In this document: in pieces, positions 58,556-64,000 of the stretch | Position numbering within the stretch: the stretch's first letter is position 1 | Layout: every line of letters begins with the position of its first letter | From: Nitrospirota bacterium | GTDB taxonomy: Bacteria; Nitrospirota; Thermodesulfovibrionia; Thermodesulfovibrionales; JdFR-88 | Reading direction: 5' to 3' | NCBI GenBank assembly: GCA_021813405.1 | Contig: JAKAKS010000031.1 | Coordinates: 1-64,000 of the forward strand | DNA length: 64,000 bases | Program-made: the position numbers and the translations under genes | Notes under the pieces: model-generated | Told to the model about the DNA's origin: nothing | Databases searched by the model: none | What the model saw: the letters and a program-made list of their open reading frames with translations, nothing else

Positions 58556-58896
58556 TACCAACACCTCCGCGCATAGCCTTGACCTGTGCAAGTTTTACCT
58601 GTTCCGAAATTATGGTAATAGCCCGTGCTTTCGTCGTATTGCCAGTAATTCCCCTTACTATCTCTGCCATGCTGATTGCCATTGGGTTCAATCGTGGTCT
58701 GCCATCTTGTGCCAGTACGTAAGTTCATCCCATTTACATCTGTTTTGCCGGACATATCAGTTGACCAGTTATAAGAATTCCCGGTCCGTGTATTATATGT
58801 TGAACCTGAACCATTCCCCCAATCGAATGCAAAGGACTTTGAAGCGAATAAAAGAATTCCCGTCAGAAAGAAAGCCAGAATTAAGCCCTTTTTCAT
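58555..58896 (-). CDS. Small secreted Gly/Asn/Tyr-rich protein of the element, 113 residues
   Basis: A signal peptide (GLILAFFLTGILLFASKSFA), then a polar body with RTGNSYNWSTDMSGKTDVNG, MNLRTGTRWQTTIEPNGNQH and two Cys near the end (KTCTGQGYARRCW). GGGAGGG precedes the start. It leads the secreted cargo group and is the outermost gene before attR. Function unknown. Confidence 0.7.
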   Translation of the reverse strand: MKKGLILAFFLTGILLFASKSFAFDWGNGSGSTYNTRTGNSYNWSTDMSGKTDVNGMNLRTGTRWQTTIEPNGNQHGRDSKGNYWQYDESTGYYHNFGTGKTCTGQGYARRCW

Positions 58897-58985
58897 TTAC
58901 TTTTCCCTCCCTTGTTCCATTCCTGATAATTTAGCATGTCCGGTTAAAAAAAGGGCCTGAGTTGCCCCAGGCCCGTGCTTGCCGC

Positions 58986-59004
58986 TTCTAACGGTTTTCT
59001 AACG
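58986..59004 (+). repeat. Candidate integrase arm-site pair 3
   Basis: TTCTAACGG (58986-58994) and TTCTAACG (58997-59004), same orientation and 11-bp step as pairs 1 and 2, about 120 bp inside attR. Confidence 0.55.
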
Positions 59005-59123
59005 TAACAGCCTCAAATACCCTAAAACAGCATAAAAGCCGGGCGGAATAAAAAGGAAGAAAGTCGGCTTCCCCCTTGAGTTTGCTACATTCTGTTTTAT
59101 GCTGCTATATACTTTTAACTCGT

Positions 59124-59171
59124 CTCATAACCCGAAGGTCGCAGGTTCAAATCCTGCCCCCGCCACCAATA
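59124..59171 (+). repeat. attR: 48-bp attachment repeat (displaced tRNA 3' half)
   Basis: Identical to 51411-51458. It lacks the 5' half of the tRNA, so it is the chromosomal fragment pushed away by the insertion and not a working tRNA gene. Confidence 0.95.
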
Positions 59172-59174
59172 AAA

Positions 59175-59216
59175 TCAAGGGGTTACGGCTTTCGCCATAA
59201 CCCCTTGATGCTTTTT
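59175..59216 (+). terminator. Original tRNA terminator, now behind attR
   Basis: TCAAGGGGTTACGGC, loop TTTC and GCCATAACCCCTTGA followed by TGCTTTTT. It must have served the tRNA before insertion. Confidence 0.75.
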
Positions 59217-59353
59217 CAGGCCCCCCGACAGGACAGCCGGAAGTGTCTGCTACAATGAATGCTCACGAATTCATCCGCACATGATCCACCAAACTCCGCT
59301 CTGCCGAACCATTTTTTATATGATCTCAAGCCGTAAATTTTAAGGTGCGAATT

Positions 59354-59421
59354 CATATAGATTTAACCTATATGATTAATAGAATTTCACCTTGACAAAA
59401 TCATCGTAAGTTCCGTAGATT
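59354..59421 (+). promoter_or_regulatory. Promoter region of the giant repeat protein gene
   Basis: TTGACA (59392-59397), 18 bp, TAGATT (59416-59421). Upstream, CATATAG (59354-59360) and CTATATG (59368-59374) form a perfect inverted repeat, a possible regulator site. Nothing else is recognised in 59217-59503. Confidence 0.5.
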
Positions 59422-59503
59422 AGCTTACCGGGAAATTGGTTCCGGGATATTGCTAGAGAGGGCATTGCAAGATGTGTATTCAATGCATACCGGAGAGAAA
59501 TCA

Positions 59504-62500
59504 ATGACAAATCAAACACTTACGCCAAAACTCGCTTTGCGTTTCAAACGTACTTTCATAAACAGTTTGTTAAGTTTATTTGTCTTTTTATTCGCGGCCT
59601 TATTTGTAAGCCCGGCCATTGCTTCTGCTGCTACTGTTTACTCTATATCTGGCACGGTAGGCTATAGCGGAACGCATACCGGTCGGATTTACGTTGCCCT
59701 GTTTGACCAGAATGGCAACCTTACGGGATATGGAACCAGCATCGCAGCACCGGGTTCGTTCACGATCAACGGCGTCCCTTCGGGCACATACACGCTTGGC
59801 GCCATAATGGATGTTCTTGGTTACGGAACGATGAACGCTGCGGACCCGCTGGGCGGCTTTCAGCTAACCGTTACGGGTAATATGACCGGGCAGGCCATAA
59901 CGATTGCGGACCAGACCGTCCCCACTCCGGTTACACCGCTGATACAGGGCGTTATGACCAGCGGCGGAACGGCGGTTATCCAATGGCAGAAGCCTGAAAA
60001 CAATGCGCCGGTGAACAATCTGGAAATAGCAGACCATTACCAGATAAACTGGGGCACGGATACGGCCGCTTCAAACGGAGGGATCATAAATGTCCCGGCA
60101 AACGGCCAGAACATGTACATCCAGACCGGGCTTGCAAACGGTAGCAGTTATTATTACAGCATCCAAGCGATAGTAAACGGAACGGCCAGCGCGCCTTCGC
60201 CTGTTGCTGGTTCTTACACGGTTAATGCCGGTTCAGGCACGTACACGGTTTCCGGCATAGTCAACGTACCGATTGCCCCCACAGGGCCGCTGTATGTCGG
60301 GATTTATAACGGAAGTGTCTATACGGCCATAATCAATTCGCCCTTACAGGGGGCTAACGCCTATACCATTCCCGGCGTACCGGATGGCAATTACACTGCC
60401 TTTGCTGTTCTGGATCAGGACAACTCCGGCCAGTTCACCCCGGGCAACCTCATGATGGGAGTAAATGACGGGCCTCAATACCCAGTAATAATAAACGGGG
60501 CCGGCGCAACCCAGAACCTTGATCTTGCCATCGCAAATGCAACGGCGATAGTGAGCACAACTCACCAGTACGATGGGGTCAATAATAATTACACGCTTAA
60601 CCTGGAGGTGCAGGCCCAGCAGAAGCTGCCAGTGAGCGTGACTCTGGTCAACGGGCCCAACGTCGCTTACCCTGTGGATTATTCTCAAAGCGGAAACAGC
60701 AACCCCGGCTCTTTCAGCCAGTGGCCGTACATTGGTTCGGTCCGCCCGAACGTAGGCGACACTTATACGTTTGCTGTCACCTATTCCGACGGCACATCGG
60801 AAGATATTTCAGTGCAGGTATCGGACGTGCTTGACAGTTTTCCAACCAGCCTGAGCGTTACGAACACTCCAAGTGCAAACGTGCCTACGTTCAGCTGGGC
60901 GGCACCAACTATGCCGCCTTCCTATTACACATATGTGGTTGGCGTATGGCAGCAAAACGGCAGCCAGGTATGGAACTATCCCAATCAAGGCAATAACATG
61001 CCCAGCACCCAGACATCCGTTCAGTACAACAAGGACGGCAGCGCATATCAGCCTTCGCTTGTAAACGGGACAACCTACAGTTGGGGCGTTTCCACTGTGG
61101 ACGCAAATAACAACCAGGCGCAATATCAGGCGTACTACACGCCTGGCGGAGCCCAGTTCTTTAACTTGTCCGGAAACGTGAGCGGGGCCGTTTCCAACGG
61201 CGTCACCATGACCTTGAGCGGAGTCGCAAACGCAACGGCCACCACCGATATAAACGGCAATTACTCGTTCTCCGGCCTCGTAAACGGGGATGTATATACG
61301 GTTACCCCGTCCCTTGCGGGATACGCGTTCAACCCGTCCAGCGCCACGTATACCATAAACGGCGCTGATCAAACAGGCGTGAACTTTACCTCATCCGTAT
61401 CCAGTTCCCAGACCTACAGCGTGTCAGGCCAGGTAAGCGGGGCCGTATCAAATGGTGTCACCATGACTTTGAGCGGAGCTGCAAGCTCATCGGCCACTAC
61501 CGATATAAACGGGAACTATTCGTTCACTGGCCTGGTAAACGGCAGCAGTTATACGGTTACCCCGTCTCTTGCCGGATATACTTTTAACCCGGCAGATTCG
61601 CCATTCACGATAAGCGGCTTGAACGTGACGGAGAACTTCATAGCCAGTACTGTTTCAGGCTCAAATTATATGATAAGCGGAAGCATATGGAATGATAATG
61701 GAGGGCCTGCCCAGGGGGTTTCACTGGCTCTGATACAGAACGCAACTACCATCGCCACCGCAACTACCGATGGCAATGGGAATTATGCATTCTCTAATGT
61801 GCCGGATGGCACATATACCGTTACGCCCAGCCTCTCCGCTGGGAACTCTATCTTCTCTCCGCTGAACCAGACGGTGACGATAAACGGAAATAATGTCAGC
61901 GGGGTCAACTTTGGCGTGAACGCCGCATTCAGCGTGTCCGGCACGGTAAGTTACAGCGGCTCACAAACAGGATGGATTTACGTGGGGCTTTATGACCAGA
62001 GCGGCAATTCCACCGGTCATGGGATAAGTATCCAGACGCCCGGAGCATTTACGATCCGCGGGGTTCCGCCCGGTACTTACCTGCTGGGCGCCGGAATGGA
62101 CGTTCTGGGGTATGGCGTGCCGAATGTGATTGACCCGCAATACATGTCGGTCAATGCAACAATTGTAAATGGGGACGTAACCGGGCAAACTTTAACTCTT
62201 GCTAACCAGGCATCTCCGGCTCCAGTTGCGCCAACTTTAAAAAAGGTAAGTCCAGCCGATCATGCGGCGTTTATCAACTGGAAGCCTGCTTATAACGCCA
62301 GCAACCTGGAGATAGACGATCATTATCGTATCTACTGGGGCACCGATCCGGCCGCTTCAAACGGGGGGATCATAAACGTTCCGGCGGACGGACAGCATAT
62401 GTACATCCAGTCCGGTCTTACGAACGGTACGCAGTACTATTACAAGATGACAGGCCTGGTAAGCGGAATGGAGAGCGCAGCCACCGCAGTTTACGGGCCT

Positions 62501-64000
62501 GTTACGGTTGGGCCAGCATCCGGCCTGTACACGGTATCGGGCATAGTTAATGTGCCTGCCGGGACTACGGGGCCGTTGTACGTGGGCATTCGCGACGATT
62601 ATTCGGGGGCACTATACGCTACCGAGATAAGCTCGCCTTTAGCGGGCGCAAATTCTTATAATGTTGCGGGCATATCGAACGGCACGTATGGGGCATTTGC
62701 CTTCATAGACCAGAACAACGATGGCCAGCCGGACACTGGCGATCTCACCACGGGGATGAACGGCGATTACATCCCGGTTGTTGTAAACGGCTCCGGCATG
62801 ACGCAGAATCTTTCTCTTGCCTTCGAAAACGGCACGTCAAGCGTCACTACAACTCATTGGACTGATGGCGTAAACAGCAGTTACAGCCTGAATCTGGAAA
62901 TGGATGGCATGCAGAAGCTGCCTGTGAACGTTGCACTTGTCAATGGGCCCAATGTTCCTTATCCCGTCGATATATCGCCAAGCGCCAACGATAATCCCGG
63001 GTCGTTCCGCGACTGGACGGGCACCGGCGCTACCAGTCCCAACGTAGGGGATACTTACACGTTTGCCGTCACATATGCAGACGGGAGCACGGAAACATTT
63101 AGCTCACCAGTTGGGGCCGTGCTGGACAGCTTTGCGCAAAATCTGGGCGTTATAAATTCCCCCAGCATGAATGTGCCTACGTTCAACTGGAGTGGCCCGG
63201 CCTCGCCCCCGGCGTTTTACTCATACAGCATCAATGTCGGGCAGCAAAACGGAGGGCAGGTATGGAATTATCCCAAAAAGGGGAATATGCCCAGCAATCA
63301 GACTTCCGTTCAGTTCGATGCAGACAAAAGCGCAAACCAGTCCTCGCTTGTAAACGGGACAACATATGACTGGCAGGTTTCCGTAAACGATGCAAGCGGC
63401 AACCAGGCACAGTACAGCGCATATTACACGCCCGGCGGGGCATCCGTATCTGGAAACGTCAGCGGGGCCGTTTTAAACGGGGTCACCATCACGCTATCCG
63501 GAGCTGCAAGCGGAAGCACCGTAACGAACGTAAACGGCAATTACTTGTTTGCAGGGCTTTCAAATGGCATTTATACGGCAACGCCTCAGCTTTCTGGGTA
63601 TACGTTCAGCCCGCCGAGCCAGTCCATTACAATAAACGGCCAGGACTTGACGGGCGTGAACTTCACGTCCATTTCCAACTCAGTCTCTCAAACATATAGC
63701 ATATCAGGGCAGGTCAGCGGGGCCGTTTCAAACGGAGTCACCATGACTTTGAGCGGCACTTCAAACGCAACCGCCACTACCGATATAAACGGCAATTACT
63801 CATTCACCGGCCTTGTGAACGCTGGCAGTTACACGGTTACGCCGTCTGATAGCGGCTATTCGTTTACTCCGGCCAGCCAGTCCGTCATAATAAACGGATC
63901 GAGCGTAACGGGGGAAAATTTCACTTCCTCCGCCTCCGGCCACTCTATATACGGGAACGTATCGGCCAATAACGGAGGGGCTGCGGCACCGGGCGTAACA
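59504..64000 (+). CDS. Giant secreted repeat protein (3' end outside the window)
   Basis: The start is ATG 59504 (GGAGA 7 nt upstream). The frame stays open for 1,499 codons to the window edge. A signal peptide (LLSLFVFLFAALFVSPAIASA) is followed by two large modules of about 763 residues. Each module has a carboxypeptidase-regulatory-like beta-sandwich (GTVGYSGTHTGRIYVALFDQ), a fibronectin III-like part (DHYQINWGTDTAASNGG), a calcium-binding-like DQDNSGQFTPGN, and two CnaB/CarboxypepD_reg repeats (VSGAVSNGVTMTLSG, ATTDINGNYSFTGLVNG). It is probably a surface adhesin or matrix fibre; the anchoring end is not visible. Confidence 0.85.
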   Translation, partial: MTNQTLTPKLALRFKRTFINSLLSLFVFLFAALFVSPAIASAATVYSISGTVGYSGTHTGRIYVALFDQNGNLTGYGTSIAAPGSFTINGVPSGTYTLGAIMDVLGYGTMNAADPLGGFQLTVTGNMTGQAITIADQTVPTPVTPLIQGVMTSGGTAVIQWQKPENNAPVNNLEIADHYQINWGTDTAASNGGIINVPANGQNMYIQTGLANGSSYYYSIQAIVNGTASAPSPVAGSYTVNAGSGTYTVSGIVNVPIAPTGPLYVGIYNGSVYTAIINSPLQGANAYTIPGVPDGNYTAFAVLDQDNSGQFTPGNLMMGVNDGPQYPVIINGAGATQNLDLAIANATAIVSTTHQYDGVNNNYTLNLEVQAQQKLPVSVTLVNGPNVAYPVDYSQSGNSNPGSFSQWPYIGSVRPNVGDTYTFAVTYSDGTSEDISVQVSDVLDSFPTSLSVTNTPSANVPTFSWAAPTMPPSYYTYVVGVWQQNGSQVWNYPNQGNNMPSTQTSVQYNKDGSAYQPSLVNGTTYSWGVSTVDANNNQAQYQAYYTPGGAQFFNLSGNVSGAVSNGVTMTLSGVANATATTDINGNYSFSGLVNGDVYTVTPSLAGYAFNPSSATYTINGADQTGVNFTSSVSSSQTYSVSGQVSGAVSNGVTMTLSGAASSSATTDINGNYSFTGLVNGSSYTVTPSLAGYTFNPADSPFTISGLNVTENFIASTVSGSNYMISGSIWNDNGGPAQGVSLALIQNATTIATATTDGNGNYAFSNVPDGTYTVTPSLSAGNSIFSPLNQTVTINGNNVSGVNFGVNAAFSVSGTVSYSGSQTGWIYVGLYDQSGNSTGHGISIQTPGAFTIRGVPPGTYLLGAGMDVLGYGVPNVIDPQYMSVNATIVNGDVTGQTLTLANQASPAPVAPTLKKVSPADHAAFINWKPAYNASNLEIDDHYRIYWGTDPAASNGGIINVPADGQHMYIQSGLTNGTQYYYKMTGLVSGMESAATAVYGPVTVGPASGLYTVSGIVNVPAGTTGPLYVGIRDDYSGALYATEISSPLAGANSYNVAGISNGTYGAFAFIDQNNDGQPDTGDLTTGMNGDYIPVVVNGSGMTQNLSLAFENGTSSVTTTHWTDGVNSSYSLNLEMDGMQKLPVNVALVNGPNVPYPVDISPSANDNPGSFRDWTGTGATSPNVGDTYTFAVTYADGSTETFSSPVGAVLDSFAQNLGVINSPSMNVPTFNWSGPASPPAFYSYSINVGQQNGGQVWNYPKKGNMPSNQTSVQFDADKSANQSSLVNGTTYDWQVSVNDASGNQAQYSAYYTPGGASVSGNVSGAVLNGVTITLSGAASGSTVTNVNGNYLFAGLSNGIYTATPQLSGYTFSPPSQSITINGQDLTGVNFTSISNSVSQTYSISGQVSGAVSNGVTMTLSGTSNATATTDINGNYSFTGLVNAGSYTVTPSDSGYSFTPASQSVIINGSSVTGENFTSSASGHSIYGNVSANNGGAAAPGVT
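59642..64000 (+). repeat. Tandem ~2.29-kb modules within the giant protein gene
   Basis: Module 1 spans about 59642-61930 and module 2 starts at about 61931 and is cut by the window edge. Anchor motifs recur 2,286-2,289 bp apart: GGCACGGTA at 59651 and 61940, and TCCGGCATAGT/TCGGGCATAGT near 60251 and 62537. Within modules, smaller repeats begin near 61168, 61420, 63445 and 63697. Confidence 0.85.

Noticed and set aside
59124-59171. A second initiator tRNA gene
   Set aside because: Only the 3' half is present (identical to attL); there is no 5' acceptor strand or D-arm before it.

Overview
The window is about 50-55% GC and comes from a Gram-negative chromosome. Evidence for this: outer-membrane style lipoproteins, a PEP-CTERM/exosortase export system, a sigma-54 activator, a split cytochrome b/Rieske complex, a selenocysteine-containing SelD, and a long minus-strand operon pheA-hisC-aroF-tyrA-aroA-cmk-plsC-ispH-rpsA-sppA-ihf-bc complex. 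That gene order is typical of Nitrospirota and deltaproteobacterial-grade lineages. I favour Nitrospirota, but this is inference from gene content and synteny, not from a marker phylogeny.

Layout. 1-9.6 kb is a biofilm/matrix region: the tail of a beta-helix protein, a small lipoprotein, an IS5-family remnant, a nucleotide-sugar dehydrogenase coupled to an exosortase, a sigma-54 activator, a PEP-CTERM protein behind a sigma-54 promoter, and a large repeat lipoprotein behind a c-di-GMP-I riboswitch with a terminator. 9.6-11.1 kb is a decayed group II intron lodged directly behind a terminator. 11.2-21.3 kb is housekeeping: a di-heme peroxidase, two tRNAs, nadB, a ChaN-like lipoprotein, an acetolactate-synthase-like enzyme, a HAD phosphatase, hisB-hisC, a TPR protein and tyrS. 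21.4-23.6 kb is an ArsR-selD-TauE operon in which selD has an in-frame UGA. 23.9-30.2 kb holds pdxA, yidC-yidD-rpmH (with no rnpA) and a peptidoglycan-recycling pair, NamZ plus a MurU-AmgK fusion. 30.2-42.4 kb is the long aromatic/ribosomal/isoprenoid/bc-complex operon on the minus strand. 42.8-51.3 kb carries yceD-rpmF-plsX-fabH, a kinase-like protein lacking the phospho-acceptor histidine, slipin-NfeD, a tiny Cys-rich ORF and a PAS protein.

51.41-59.17 kb is a 7.76-kb integrative element inserted in the 3' half of an initiator tRNA-Met gene, bounded by perfect 48-bp direct repeats. It encodes an integrase, an XRE regulator, an excisionase-like protein and a primase-helicase. It also has an iteron-like array, four pairs of a TTCTAACGG motif that look like integrase arm sites, and a cargo of small secreted proteins. 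It has no virion genes and resembles a P4-like satellite or small integrative plasmid. From 59.5 kb to the window edge runs one unfinished secreted protein of at least 1,499 residues built from repeated modules of about 763 residues.

How the parts fit: the exosortase, PEP-CTERM protein, sigma-54 activator and c-di-GMP riboswitch suggest that surface/matrix proteins are switched by sigma-54 and by c-di-GMP. ArsR-SelD-TauE suggests control of selenium or a related oxyanion. NamZ with MurU-AmgK suggests salvage of MurNAc from the cell wall. The main novelty candidates are the Sec-SelD/ArsR/TauE operon, the satellite-like element and its repeats, and a pair of unexplained conserved sequence blocks at 23.7 and 31.4 kb.
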